Notes: a model not told the origin generated them from the sequence alone. 64,000 nucleotides of DNA from Novosphingobium malaysiense (GCF_000802225.1 NZ_JTDI01000003.1:1116001-1180000), one strand, 5' to 3'; positions 1 through 10,675 are shown, counted from the stretch's first letter. Made by a program: numbers and translations.

Positions 1-585
1 GGGCCGCTTGAGGAAGTCGGAAACCAGCGTACGGTTGATCCGCACCGGATTGCCCATTCCCGCGCGCTTGTTGAACTCGCGCAGCGGCCACATCGGCGTA
101 TCGACCGTGAGCACCAGCACTTCGGCGCCATTCGCGGCGGCATTCTCGACCACGCGCCACGACAGGTCGCGGCGCTCCCACAGGTACATCTGCATCCAGT
201 GCCCGGCCGTGGCGCACTCGGCGATATCGGCAAAGCTGGTGGTCGAACTGGTGGTCTGGGTAAAGGGAATGCCCGCCGAGGCGGCGGCGGAGGCAATCGC
301 GCGCTCGCCACGATGCCACAGCAGATCGGACACGCCCGTCGGCGCGATCACCAGCGGCAGCGGCTGCTGGCGGCCGAACAGCTCGATCCCGGTCGAGCGC
401 GCGGACACATCGCGCAAGGTGCGCGGCAGCAACTGCACGTTCTGCAGCGCCTCCACATTGCGATTGACCAGCAGGTCGTCTTCGGTGCCGCGCTCGATGA
501 ATTCCCAGATCGCGCGCGGCAGCCTCCGGCGCGCGAGTTCGCGCACCTGGGCGATGTTATGCGCGCGCCGCGAAATGTCCCCCAT
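1..585 (-). CDS. FMN-dependent alpha-hydroxy-acid dehydrogenase/oxidase (partial, C-terminus outside window)
   Basis: The first 195 codons of an L-lactate dehydrogenase/glycolate oxidase-type flavoprotein are visible; the frame runs off the window edge, so the catalytic His-Arg end is not seen. Family landmarks present are PLVIAPTGVSDLL, the TTSSTTSFADIAE stretch, MQMYLWERRDLSWRVV and VLTVDTPMWPLRE, which match the TIM-barrel FMN-binding half of this family. Such enzymes oxidise a 2-hydroxy acid to a 2-oxo acid. The ATG lies only 2 bp after the stop of the upstream monooxygenase gene, so the two are almost certainly one transcript and probably act in one catabolic route. The substrate cannot be read from the sequence. 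Confidence 0.85.
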   Translation of the reverse strand, partial: MGDISRRAHNIAQVRELARRRLPRAIWEFIERGTEDDLLVNRNVEALQNVQLLPRTLRDVSARSTGIELFGRQQPLPLVIAPTGVSDLLWHRGERAIASAAASAGIPFTQTTSSTTSFADIAECATAGHWMQMYLWERRDLSWRVVENAAANGAEVLVLTVDTPMWPLREFNKRAGMGNPVRINRTLVSDFLKRP

Positions 586-587
586 GC

Positions 588-1898
588 TCAGGCCAGTTCC
601 AGGTTCTCGCGGAAGGTCGTGCCTTCGTATTCGGTGCGGTAGATGCCGCGCTTCTGCAGGATCGGCACGACTTCGTCGACAAAGTTCTCGATCGAGCTGG
701 GCATCACGTTGGGCGTCATGTTGTAGCCGTGGCAGCCGGTTTCGCGCCAGATGTGCTCCATCTGATCGGCCACCTGCTCGGGGGTGCCGACAAGCTGCGG
801 CATGCCCACCGAAAGCCCCCACTTCTGCGCCACTTCGCGCAAGGTGAAGGGCCGGTCGCCCAGCACCGAGGTAAAGGCCTTCATCAGCCCCTGCGAGGCA
901 TTGGTCTTCTGCTCCTGCATAGGCTTGTCGAGATCGATGCCCGCAAAGTCGACGCCCATGGTGCCCGAGAGGCGCGCAAGGCACGCGTCGAGCGGCATGC
1001 GCTCGATCAGCTCGTCGAGGTTCTTCTTCGCCTCTTCCTCGGTGCCGCCGAGGATCGGCTGGATGCCGAACACCACGCCGGGCGCGGGCTGCCCGATTTC
1101 CGCCGCCGCATCCTTGAGCTGGCCCATATAGCGCATCATGCCCGGCAGGTTGGGCTGGATCGAGAACACGACGTCGCCGTGCTCGATGCCGAACTTGAGG
1201 CCGCGCCCGGAGGTGCCCGCCTGGAACAGGACCGGCCGACCTTGCGCACTCGGCAGCACGGGGCCGACCGTCTCACAATTGAAGAACTCGCCGTGGTAGT
1301 CGACGAACTTGACCTTGGACGGATCGGCATAGACGCCGGCCTCCCGGTCGGCGAGGATCGCGCCCTCGCCGATGGAATCCCAGAGCGCGTAGCAGACCTC
1401 CATGAACTCGTCGGCCGCGTCGTAGCGGCGGTCGTGCTCCATCACGTCCTTGTATCCGATCGCGCGGTGCTCGCCCCGCAAGTGGCCGGTCACGATGTTC
1501 CAGCCGACGCGACCGCCGGACAGGTAATCGACGGTCGAAAGCTGGCGGACGATCGACCACGGCTTGTAGGAAGTGGTCGACATCGTCGCGGCGAGGCCGA
1601 GGTGCGTCGTCGAGGCCGCCAGTGCGGAAAGCAGCACCACCGGATCGTGGCTCGGCCAGCAGACGCCATACTTCACGGCATCCTCGTGGCTGTCGCGATA
1701 ACGGTCGAACACGCCCGGCGTATCGGCGAAGAACAGCCCGTCGAACATGCCGCGCTCGAGCGTGCGGGCGAGGTCCTGCCACTTCTTCAGGTCAGCCATG
1801 GCCTCGAGCCGGTTGTCGCCCGGCGCGGCCCAACTGAGCACCGTGTGGTTGATCGGTGAATGGATCTGGAAGCTGATCAGGTGGATTTTCTTGCTCAT
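588..1898 (-). CDS. LLM-class flavin-dependent monooxygenase (NtaA/SnaA/DszA type)
   Basis: This 436-residue protein has the length and landmarks of the NtaA/SnaA/DszA branch of bacterial luciferase-like monooxygenases, TIM-barrel enzymes that use reduced FMN from a separate reductase to attack amines, sulfides or related compounds. Visible motifs are FDGLFFADTPG, the THLGLAATMSTT strand, SGGRVGWNIVTG near residue 135, PVLFQAGTSGRG, and the C-terminal LVGTPEQVADQ. It heads a two-gene unit with the 2-hydroxy-acid dehydrogenase that follows 2 bp later. A GntR-like palindrome lies about 80 bp upstream and probably controls the unit. A separate NADH:flavin reductase-like gene at 6078-6581 could in principle supply reduced flavin, but it is not adjacent. 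Confidence 0.92.
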   Translation of the reverse strand: MSKKIHLISFQIHSPINHTVLSWAAPGDNRLEAMADLKKWQDLARTLERGMFDGLFFADTPGVFDRYRDSHEDAVKYGVCWPSHDPVVLLSALAASTTHLGLAATMSTTSYKPWSIVRQLSTVDYLSGGRVGWNIVTGHLRGEHRAIGYKDVMEHDRRYDAADEFMEVCYALWDSIGEGAILADREAGVYADPSKVKFVDYHGEFFNCETVGPVLPSAQGRPVLFQAGTSGRGLKFGIEHGDVVFSIQPNLPGMMRYMGQLKDAAAEIGQPAPGVVFGIQPILGGTEEEAKKNLDELIERMPLDACLARLSGTMGVDFAGIDLDKPMQEQKTNASQGLMKAFTSVLGDRPFTLREVAQKWGLSVGMPQLVGTPEQVADQMEHIWRETGCHGYNMTPNVMPSSIENFVDEVVPILQKRGIYRTEYEGTTFRENLELA

Positions 1899-1977
1899 GG
1901 TCTTTGCCCGTTCTTCGCGTTTCCTCTCGTGAGCGCGTGATGGAACTTCAGCCGGTCCGGGGCAAGGACTTTCTCCA

Positions 1978-1995
1978 ATTTATGTATACATAAAT
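1978..1995. promoter_or_regulatory. Perfect 18-bp palindrome, GntR-type operator candidate
   Basis: ATTTATGTATACATAAAT is an uninterrupted palindrome 80 bp upstream of the monooxygenase start. The ATGTATACAT core resembles sites known for FCD/FadR-subfamily GntR repressors. The remainder of the 1899-2107 gap shows no gene. No regulator gene is in view, so the protein that binds here is unknown. Confidence 0.55.
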
Positions 1996-2107
1996 CGCGA
2001 TTACGAGGCATCGATAGGAGGAAACTGCCAATTTTGGCAGCGCAGCATATCCAATTGAGCGGAAACGCCGTGGGTTCGCGGCGAAAGATCTGACCAGCGA
2101 GGGAAGG

Positions 2108-2869
2108 TCAGGACGACGGGCGCGCGAGGCGGTCGCGCCATCGGGCAAAGGCTGCATCGCTGACGAAAGGGTTGGCCTCCCGCTCGTGTCCGAAAGTCGA
2201 GGAATCGCCATGCCCGGGTACGAACGCCACGTCGTCGCCCAGCACGAAGAGCTTTTCCCGGATCGAATGGACCAGCGCCTTGAGGTCGCCGTCCGGATGC
2301 TCCCACGCGCCGATCGTGTGGCGGAACAGGATGTCGCCCACGAAGGCCCTGCGCCCGGCGGCATTGTAATAGGCCACGTGCCCGTGCGTATGGCCGGGAC
2401 AGTGCAGCACTTCCAGTTCCTCCTTGCCGAACCGAACACGATCGCCGTGCTCCAGCCAGCGATCGGGAGTGAAGCTGCGCACGCCCGATCCCGGCTGCGG
2501 CAGCTCTCCTTCCGCGCTGCGCATCGCGATGTCGCGCGCAGTGAGCGGCGCGCCGGCCTGTGCTGCGGCCCTCGCGGCGTGGAAAGCGGGTTGCTCGGCC
2601 AGGTTGCGCAAGAGGTGCGCATCTTCGCGATGCGGGCCTTCGATCCTGACTCCTGTCAATGCCGCGAACTGCGCGGCCCCGCCGCAGTGGTCGAAGTGCC
2701 CGTGGGTGACGAGGACCACCTCCGGTTCCAGGTCCAGCAGTTCGATGAAGTTCACGATTTCCGGGATGTCGCCGCCCGGATCGATGACCGCCGCCCGACG
2801 CGTCTCCTCGCACCAGACGATCGAGCAGTTCTGCTCGAAACGGGTGACGGGAAGGATCTCGAACTCCAT
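2108..2869 (-). CDS. MBL-fold metallo-hydrolase (glyoxalase II-like)
   Basis: This 253-residue protein carries the full metallo-beta-lactamase signature: THGHFDH at residues 55-61 (His56, His58, Asp60, His61), HCPGHTHGH near 160, the bridging Asp in FVGDILF near 178, and a last ligand in VPGHGDSST near 218. This ligand set fits a dinuclear zinc or iron hydrolase of the YcbL/GloB group, which open thioesters such as S-lactoylglutathione. The C-terminal substrate-binding domain of true glyoxalase II is absent, so YcbL-type activity or another thioesterase role is more likely. It stands alone on the minus strand, downstream of the diguanylate cyclase gene. Confidence 0.88.
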   Translation of the reverse strand: MEFEILPVTRFEQNCSIVWCEETRRAAVIDPGGDIPEIVNFIELLDLEPEVVLVTHGHFDHCGGAAQFAALTGVRIEGPHREDAHLLRNLAEQPAFHAARAAAQAGAPLTARDIAMRSAEGELPQPGSGVRSFTPDRWLEHGDRVRFGKEELEVLHCPGHTHGHVAYYNAAGRRAFVGDILFRHTIGAWEHPDGDLKALVHSIREKLFVLGDDVAFVPGHGDSSTFGHEREANPFVSDAAFARWRDRLARPSS

Positions 2870-2966
2870 GGCGGCAAGGCTAGAGCATCATCGGGGGCGA
2901 ATGCACCTTCATTATGCAATGCTCGCCAACGTCGGTGACCCACGGTGCCGCCGCCGGGCCGCGATT

Positions 2967-4766
2967 TCAGGCGACCTTCAGCAGGTTGCGCCCCGAATTT
3001 TTCGCTTCGTACAAGGCCCGATCCGCAGCCTGGAAGATCGCCTCGACGCTCATTCCGGGCTGGTAGGTCGCCATGCCGATGCTGGTCGTGATCGGCGGGA
3101 TCGCCGGGTTGTCGACCGCGATCTCCATCACCCGCGTCCGGATGCGCTCGGCCACGAACTTCGCCGTTTCCAGGTTCGCGCCCGGCAGGACGAGGAGGAA
3201 TTCCTCGCCCCCGATCCGTCCGAACGTATCGGTGCTGCGCAGGCAGCCCGCCCCGATCTCGGCAACCTGCCGCAGCACCATGTCGCCCATGGCATGGCCG
3301 TGCGTGTCGTTGACGAACTTGAAATGGTCGACATCGAGGACGGCCACGACCAGATCGGCCCCGCCGACCTGCGCGCAGGCCACTGCCGTTTCGAATTCCG
3401 CCATGGCCCGCCGACGGTTGGCGACGCCCGTAAGCTGATCGGTTTCAGCCAGGATGCGCGAATGCCTGGCTTCGGCTTCCGCCTGCATGCGGGCAATGTC
3501 CAGCTGCTGATTGACATGAACACGCTGGGTCACGTCCTGGAAGACGCCGAACAGCGCGACGACCTCGCCATTGCCATCGACATCGGCTCGACCACGACTG
3601 TTGACGTGACGCACGTCTCCGCCGGTTGTGACGATCCGCGCGTCGAACTCGAACTCACCACCATTGGCTATGCAGTCGTCGAGCCACAGGGACACCATTC
3701 CCCGGTCGTCCGGATGATAGGCGTTGATCGCCTCACTCAAAGGCGGCGGCGTCCCGATCGGCAGGCCGTGGATCCGGTAGACCTCGTCGGACCACGTCAG
3801 ACGCTCCTTCGCGATCTCGAGCCGCCAATGCCCGATATGCGCCGTTTGCGACGCCATCTCGAAGAAGCCTTTCTGGCGCATCAGTTCCTCGTAGCTCGCG
3901 TTGCGCGCAGAAAGCGCAGCTGCAAGAGGCAATGCGGAAATCAGCAAGGTCACGAGATAGATCTGCAGGAATGTGATCGAGGAAATGCCGTGCGTTGAAA
4001 ACGCGGCACATGGACCGGTCCCGTTGAGGGTCGCCACCGAGCCGATGACCGCGACGATGAAGACGCTGAGCGCGGCGCCGATCGGACCGAACCGATACGT
4101 CGCGAAAAGGATCGGGGGTACCGAAAGAAACAGCAGCGGCACTTCGGACTGCAGGAAAACTGCCAGCGTCGTGATCACGACGAGCCCGAGGATGGCAGCC
4201 TCAGCCGCGTATTGCCGGGTATCGCCGTGGCCGAAAAAGCCGCCGATCTGACGTCGAATGGTAACCAGCAGCGGCGCGAAAATGAGTTGGCCCAGCAGCA
4301 CGGTCATGAACCATGAGCCGGCGAATTCCCTACCGAACTGCCCGGTCAACAAGACCACGGCGATAGTACTGGCAATGGATGACACCAGGGCAATAACGGC
4401 AAACCGCCTGACTGCGCGCGGATCGGCGAATGAAGCCCCGCCGGACGTGACGGCCCCCACCATGGCCACGGCAACGAGAGCCTCGATGACGTTGGCAAGC
4501 GTGTAGGCAGCCGAGGCGGACGCGGACACCCCGGCCAGGAGATTCGCGAAAAGGCTGGCCATTGCAGTGGCCAGCAGAATTTGCGGATAGGCCCGACGCG
4601 GGGCCAGCAGCAGCACGCCCAGGACAATTCCGCTGGGCACCCAGATCGTCGCAGTCTCCCCGGGCCCCTGACTGAGCCGCAAGGCGACGATGGCCGATAG
4701 GAAATAGGTCGATCCGACGAACGCCGCCCAGCCCAGTTCACGCCCGCGATGTGCAATCCTTTGCAT
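2967..4766 (-). CDS. Membrane diguanylate cyclase, MASE1-PAS-GGDEF
   Basis: The 599-residue protein has about eight hydrophobic helices in residues 1-290 with the charge and Trp/Pro pattern of a MASE1 sensor (TATIWVPSGIVLG). A PAS fold follows at about 300-420 (GHWRLEIAKERLTWSDEVYRIHG, PDDRG), then a GGDEF domain to the end. The active-site loop reads RIGGEEF near residue 520, and NRRRAMAEFE and FKFVNDTHGH are intact, so cyclic-di-GMP synthesis is expected. No EAL domain is present. The signal sensed by the MASE1 part is not evident. It is one of three GGDEF proteins in the window. Confidence 0.93.
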   Translation of the reverse strand: MQRIAHRGRELGWAAFVGSTYFLSAIVALRLSQGPGETATIWVPSGIVLGVLLLAPRRAYPQILLATAMASLFANLLAGVSASASAAYTLANVIEALVAVAMVGAVTSGGASFADPRAVRRFAVIALVSSIASTIAVVLLTGQFGREFAGSWFMTVLLGQLIFAPLLVTIRRQIGGFFGHGDTRQYAAEAAILGLVVITTLAVFLQSEVPLLFLSVPPILFATYRFGPIGAALSVFIVAVIGSVATLNGTGPCAAFSTHGISSITFLQIYLVTLLISALPLAAALSARNASYEELMRQKGFFEMASQTAHIGHWRLEIAKERLTWSDEVYRIHGLPIGTPPPLSEAINAYHPDDRGMVSLWLDDCIANGGEFEFDARIVTTGGDVRHVNSRGRADVDGNGEVVALFGVFQDVTQRVHVNQQLDIARMQAEAEARHSRILAETDQLTGVANRRRAMAEFETAVACAQVGGADLVVAVLDVDHFKFVNDTHGHAMGDMVLRQVAEIGAGCLRSTDTFGRIGGEEFLLVLPGANLETAKFVAERIRTRVMEIAVDNPAIPPITTSIGMATYQPGMSVEAIFQAADRALYEAKNSGRNLLKVA

Positions 4767-5213
4767 ATGCCTGCTGATGGCGATTTGGGGTAAATATGCG
4801 CTTAAAGCCGGTAGCAGGACATATGCGTCGTCGTCGCTTCGCCCCGTGCGGCTATCGGCTTACAAAACCGGAGATACCCGAAACAAGCACAAGTTGCGAC
4901 GGCGCCGCCGCAACTCATAAAAAGTATTATATCGAATATTCATTCGATATTGCCACACCCTCAAACTTTTTCGCCGAAATCTTGCATCGACAAGACGTCA
5001 TTGAATTGTCATAATCCTTAAATGACGGAAATTCCTGACCATTTCCGGAAGGGTGGACACCGCGGATGGTCCGGGATCGAAAGCCGTGGCGCTTCCGCTC
5101 ACCTTCGGGCGCGGCGCGGCTTCGGTTTCCGATGCGACGGTATCCGGTTGCACAAGCGCAATAAACGGAATTGTATGCCATGGGAGAAGCAACCGGGGGG
5201 GTAGTTTCACGTA
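4767..5213. other. Intergenic region with two inverted repeats
   Basis: This 447-bp gap between divergently transcribed genes holds no convincing gene. It contains a GC-rich hairpin near 4893-4916 (AGTTGCG/CGCAACT arms) and an AT-rich inverted repeat at 4929-4950, listed separately. Promoters for both flanking genes must lie here, but I could not assign -35/-10 boxes with confidence. Confidence 0.5.
4929..4950. promoter_or_regulatory. Perfect 9-bp inverted repeat (ATATCGAAT/ATTCGATAT), possible operator
   Basis: Arms ATATCGAAT at 4929-4937 and ATTCGATAT at 4942-4950 are separated by ATTC. It lies about 160 bp upstream of the diguanylate cyclase start and 264 bp upstream of the PAP2 start. 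AT-richness and symmetry suit a repressor site better than a terminator, since no T-tract follows. Confidence 0.35.
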
Positions 5214-5984
5214 ATGCAGCAGTGGGATATTTGGTTGCTCCAGGCCATCAACGGTCTGGCGGGCCACAGCAGGCTATTTGATCTTGCCGTCGACACTATC
5301 CTGGGAATCGAAGCGATCAGAACACTTCCCCTGGTCCTGTGCATCATCTGGCTTTGGTTCGACAGGGATACCCGGGAAGATCGCCGGCAGAGGCTGGCCC
5401 AAATGATGTTCGGCACGTTCCTCGCGCTCGCCGTGGCCCGCGTGACGCAGAACCTGATGCCGTTTCACCCCAGGCCCTTCGTCACGCCCGGTCTCGATCT
5501 CGTGACGCCCTATGGCTTCAGCGAGAAAAGGCTGCACGAATGGAGCTCGTTTCCCAGCGACAACGCGGCCCTGGCTTTCGCCATGACGGTCGGCCTCTGG
5601 CGAGCGTCGCGACCGGTCGGCTGGTTCGCCCTGCTCTGGACGCTCGGCGCCTTCTGCTTTCCGAAGGTCTTCGCAGGCATGCATTACCCGAGCGACATCA
5701 TCGCCGGGGCCGTGATCGGTTGGGCCAGCGTCCTGCTCGTCGCGTGGGTCCTGCCACCGCTCGCCTCGCGCCCGCTCGTTTCCGCGGCGATGACCGGACT
5801 GCGCTCCCGGCGCTGGTCGCGCCCGGCCTTCTACTGCGCCATGTTCGTCGTGCTGTTCGGAATCGTGACGCTGTTCGAAGATGCCCGGCACATCGCGCGC
5901 GGAGCCTACGAGCATCTCATCGGCGGGGAGGATTGCGTGGTCGAGGTCCGGCCTGTCTCTGCCGACAGCCCGGACTGCCAATAG
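5214..5984 (+). CDS. PAP2-family membrane phosphatase
   Basis: This 256-residue integral membrane protein has the three PAP2/BcrC phosphatase motifs: FHPRPF near residue 85 (KX6RP equivalent), SFPSDNAA near 115 (PSGH equivalent with D-N in place of G-H), and FAGMHYPSD near 156 carrying the third-motif His and Asp. About six hydrophobic helices are seen. Relatives dephosphorylate undecaprenyl diphosphate or phosphatidic acid at the membrane. The acidic, Cys-containing tail after the last helix is not part of the core fold. It is transcribed alone, divergent from the diguanylate cyclase. Confidence 0.85.
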   Translation: MQQWDIWLLQAINGLAGHSRLFDLAVDTILGIEAIRTLPLVLCIIWLWFDRDTREDRRQRLAQMMFGTFLALAVARVTQNLMPFHPRPFVTPGLDLVTPYGFSEKRLHEWSSFPSDNAALAFAMTVGLWRASRPVGWFALLWTLGAFCFPKVFAGMHYPSDIIAGAVIGWASVLLVAWVLPPLASRPLVSAAMTGLRSRRWSRPAFYCAMFVVLFGIVTLFEDARHIARGAYEHLIGGEDCVVEVRPVSADSPDCQ

Positions 5985-6077
5985 GCGCCGCCCCCCGACC
6001 GCGCGCCTCGTCCACAGCGCCCTGCCGAGACCGGACCATCTGCCTGCGAAGCGCGCCCGCGGGGCGGCAGTCCCCGG

Positions 6078-6581
6078 CTATCCGCCATAGAAGACGTTGT
6101 CGCCCAAGTCCTTCATCTCGAGGATCGCGGCATCGGGGCGCCCCTCCGGGTGCTTGTGCAGGTGGACTTGCGTCACTTCGCCGATGACCACGTGGTGATC
6201 GCCCAGGGCGACGATCTCGGCCACCTTGCATTCCACCGCGGCGATCGCGCTGTCGATGATCGGCGCGCCGTTCTCGCCGGGGCGGAACGGTTCGCCCGAC
6301 AGCTTCCCATCCTCCACCTCGGCGGGCTTGAAGAAGGCGAAGGCGGCGCCCTGCTGTCCCTTGCCGAGCATGTTGAGCGCGAATTGGCCGGATTCCCTGG
6401 CGGCCAGGTGGCAGCCCGAATCCTCTTTCACGCCCACCACCACGAGCGGCGGCGAAAACGACGTCTGCGTCACGAAATTCACGGTTGCAGCCGCCAACTG
6501 GCCGTCGGTGCCCTTCGCAGTCATGACGTAGATCCCGTAAGGGATCATCCGAAGCACGGTCTTCTTCGTTGCAGCGTCCAT
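6078..6581 (-). CDS. Flavin reductase-like domain protein
   Basis: A 167-residue FMN-binding split-barrel protein. The ATG at 6581 was chosen over an upstream in-frame start because AGGAAGAGG lies about 10 bp before it and the preceding codons look like leader. Landmarks are YGIYVMTAKGTDG, NFVTQTSFSPPLVVVGVK, FALNMLGKGQQ and GDHHVVIGEV near residue 140, all typical of NAD(P)H:flavin reductases and related flavoproteins. These enzymes reduce free FMN/FAD for two-component monooxygenases or act as heme or iron reductases. Its partner is not identified. Confidence 0.85.
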   Translation of the reverse strand: MDAATKKTVLRMIPYGIYVMTAKGTDGQLAAATVNFVTQTSFSPPLVVVGVKEDSGCHLAARESGQFALNMLGKGQQGAAFAFFKPAEVEDGKLSGEPFRPGENGAPIIDSAIAAVECKVAEIVALGDHHVVIGEVTQVHLHKHPEGRPDAAILEMKDLGDNVFYGG

Positions 6582-6860
6582 AAGCGCATCCTCTTCCTGC
6601 TTTTTCCGTCTGCCGGAGGTGTCCCGGCAGCGATCTGCAAAAATCGGGTCATGGTCATCGGGGGGGCGCCGACCATCCCCACCCGGCATATAGCCGAGCG
6701 ATCTGCCTTGAAGCCACTTCTATTCGGCTGCATCGTCCTTGTCATGTCCACAGGGACGCACACGGAAAAGGAAAACCGGCGCAGCAGGGATACTGCCGCG
6801 CCGGTCTCTCGCTTGCGGCAATGCCGCCTGCGGGCATGTCCGCACCGGCCCTTGCAAGCC

Positions 6861-6890
6861 GGGTTGGGCGGGGTGGGCCCGGCCCAACCC
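6861..6890 (-). terminator. Stem-loop after the OmpA-family gene
   Basis: Nine-bp arms GGGTTGGGC and GCCCAACCC (6861-6869, 6882-6890) start 7 bp past the OmpA gene stop on the minus strand. There is no clear U-tract, so it may be a weak or Rho-assisted terminator. The rest of the 6582-6897 gap shows nothing else recognisable. Confidence 0.5.
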
Positions 6891-6897
6891 ACAGGTC

Positions 6898-7758
6898 TCA
6901 CAGACCGTCGAGGCCCTTGCTGACGAGCACGTTCACTTCGACGCGGCGGTTCTGTGCCTTGCCTTCGACAGTGTCGTTGGTCGCCACCGGATTGGATTCG
7001 GACATCCCGGTCGGCGTCAGCATGCGGTACGGCTTCCAGTTGCAGGCCTGCTGCAGGTAATTGACGACGCTGCCGGCCCGCTTTTCGCTGAGCATCTGGT
7101 TGTATTCCTGGCTACCGACGGAATCGGTGTAGCCCACGACCAGCAGCAGCGCGTTGTCCATTTCCTCGGCCGCGGCGGCAGTGGCGCACAGCTCCTGCTT
7201 GGCCTGCGGCGAGAGCACGGCCTTGCCGGTATCGAAGTTCACGTTGGTCGTGCCCTTGATGTTGTACTTGTCGATGTCGGCCATGCGGCCGCGCAGCGCC
7301 TCGGTCGCAGCGGTCTGTTCGGCAAAGCGCTGGTCGGTACCGTTGTGGATCATCGCCGCGGTCTTGAAGTCGTTGTTGCGGAACTTGATCTCCTTGGCGA
7401 CGAGATCATTGCCCCACTGCAGGGTCTTCACGTTGACCGGAAGCCCGTTCAGCAGCGAACTGGCGGCGCGCTCCTTGCTGGCGAGGCCGAGGAAGCCACC
7501 ACGACCACGAATCTCGGTGTCGTCGTTGATGGTGATGACCGACTTGGAACCGTCCGAAGCGGTTACCTGCATCTTGTCGCCGCTGCGCGCGGAGATGATG
7601 CCCTCGATCTCGGGACCCTCGACCATCTGCGGGCTGGTGTCGCTGACCGTCGTCTCGAGACCACCTTCGGGGTCCTGCGACTGCGCGGCAAGGCTGCCCG
7701 ATGCGGGAAGCGCCAGCATGGCGAGCACGATAAGCGAACTTTTGGAAACGAAACTCAT
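6898..7758 (-). CDS. OmpA-family outer membrane/peptidoglycan-associated protein
   Basis: The 286-residue protein begins with a clear Sec signal peptide (hydrophobic LIVLAMLALPASGSLA, cleavage near residue 25). The C-terminal half, from about residue 165, is an OmpA/MotB peptidoglycan-binding domain: VNFDTGKAVLSPQAKQEL, VVGYTDSVGSQEYNQMLSEKRA and AQNRRVEV. The middle region (about 45-160) is a small beta-rich domain with GDKMQVTASDGSKSVITINDDT, not an eight-stranded OmpA barrel. It probably tethers the outer envelope to peptidoglycan from the periplasm. It is monocistronic, with a stem-loop after its stop. Confidence 0.9.
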   Translation of the reverse strand: MSFVSKSSLIVLAMLALPASGSLAAQSQDPEGGLETTVSDTSPQMVEGPEIEGIISARSGDKMQVTASDGSKSVITINDDTEIRGRGGFLGLASKERAASSLLNGLPVNVKTLQWGNDLVAKEIKFRNNDFKTAAMIHNGTDQRFAEQTAATEALRGRMADIDKYNIKGTTNVNFDTGKAVLSPQAKQELCATAAAAEEMDNALLLVVGYTDSVGSQEYNQMLSEKRAGSVVNYLQQACNWKPYRMLTPTGMSESNPVATNDTVEGKAQNRRVEVNVLVSKGLDGL

Positions 7759-8127
7759 TAACCTACTCCTTCAATTTGCATCAGCCGGCCTTGCAAATCC
7801 GCGGCCTGTAAGCGGGCCGCCCCCGTGATGGCGTGTCCGGCTGTCGAAACTTTCTTCATCTCGCTGTGTGGGACGGACGGCACAAAAGCCCCGCCTGGAC
7901 GGAATGGGCGCCCTGAGTGTTCCCGGCATCCTTGCCTGCACATGAACACTTCCGGCACCCCTGTCGGTTGTACGGGTAATCCGAGCGCGCCGTGCGGTGA
8001 ACCGTGGCACATTGCGCTGGCGCAATCGTGCGATCCTACCAGCGTAAGCTAACTGGCGCATATTTCCAGAAGTCATTTGCCCAAGCCTTGCCGGCTGTCC
8101 GGACGCGGCCCTTCCCGGCGGCCGTCG
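7759..8127. other. Intergenic region upstream of the OmpA-family gene
   Basis: This 369-bp stretch has stop-riddled or atypically composed frames and no gene I can support. GCGGCC/GGCCGC inverted arms lie at 7801-7820. It must carry the OmpA promoter, but no consensus boxes are obvious. Confidence 0.45.
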
Positions 8128-8895
8128 CTAGTAGGTGCCCTCGCTCCGGATATGCAGCACATGGCCGCAATGCTTGCAGTGGACGGCATCGGCTTCGTGC
8201 AGGAACAGGCCGCATTCCGGACATTCGTATTCCAGCTTGGGCGGGCGGAACAGCACCTGGATCAGGCGCACGAACAGCGACACCCCGAAAATCATGATCA
8301 CGACCGATAGCAGCCTGCCGCTCGGCCCCGGCAAGGTGATATCCCCGAAGCCGGTGGTGGTGAGCGTCGTCACGGTGAAATAGAGCGCGTCCGCATAGTC
8401 CTGGATATCCGGGTTCACGCCGTGCTGCGTCTCGAACACCAGGGCGGTGGTCACGAAGATGAACAGCCCCAGGTTGATCACCGCGAACACCGTCGCCTCG
8501 TTGCGGCGGAAATAGGCAAAGTCGTTCCGCAGCTGCCGCAGGAGATGATAGGAACGCAGCAGCCGGAACGTGCGCACCACGCGCAGGAACGCGAACCCCT
8601 CGCCGGCGATCGGCGCCAGCAACGACAGGATAACGACCAGGTCCGCCAGCCCCCAGAATCCGAAGGCGGTTCGCAACCGCTTGCGACTGACGATGACCCG
8701 CGCAATGTAATCGAATGCGATGAACACCCCGAGCACGAGGTCGATGATCTCGATCGCCAGCGATCCGACGAAGAACGACGAGACGATCACATAGAGGACC
8801 ATCGCGGCATCGAAGCCCAGCAGGAAATAGCCGTACCGACGGGAGACCACGGTGTCGCCGTCGTAGAGCCGGGACAAGCGGCTACGAATGTTCAC
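8128..8895 (-). CDS. Voltage-gated-like potassium channel with C-terminal zinc ribbon
   Basis: A 255-residue membrane protein with the 6TM arrangement of Kv-like channels. The S4-like helix reads FLRVVRTFRLLRSYHLLRQLR, with regularly spaced arginines near residue 105. The pore loop and selectivity filter are in LTTTGFGD near residue 180. The tail (about 220-255) has two CxxC pairs, YECPECG and HCKHCGH, a zinc-ribbon pattern not part of the usual channel core. It probably conducts K+ across the inner membrane; the filter is GFGD rather than GYGD, so strict K+ selectivity is inferred. The ribbon may mediate assembly or sensing. Confidence 0.85.
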   Translation of the reverse strand: MNIRSRLSRLYDGDTVVSRRYGYFLLGFDAAMVLYVIVSSFFVGSLAIEIIDLVLGVFIAFDYIARVIVSRKRLRTAFGFWGLADLVVILSLLAPIAGEGFAFLRVVRTFRLLRSYHLLRQLRNDFAYFRRNEATVFAVINLGLFIFVTTALVFETQHGVNPDIQDYADALYFTVTTLTTTGFGDITLPGPSGRLLSVVIMIFGVSLFVRLIQVLFRPPKLEYECPECGLFLHEADAVHCKHCGHVLHIRSEGTY

Positions 8896-8998
8896 TGGCT
8901 GCGCCCCTCCATGGCGCGCAGTCTCTCTCCAACGGCTTCAATTGTCCATTGGCGAGATCCCGTGACCGCGGAAGCTGCCGGCGGCGTCGGCTGGACGA

Positions 8999-10675
<1,677 letters not shown>

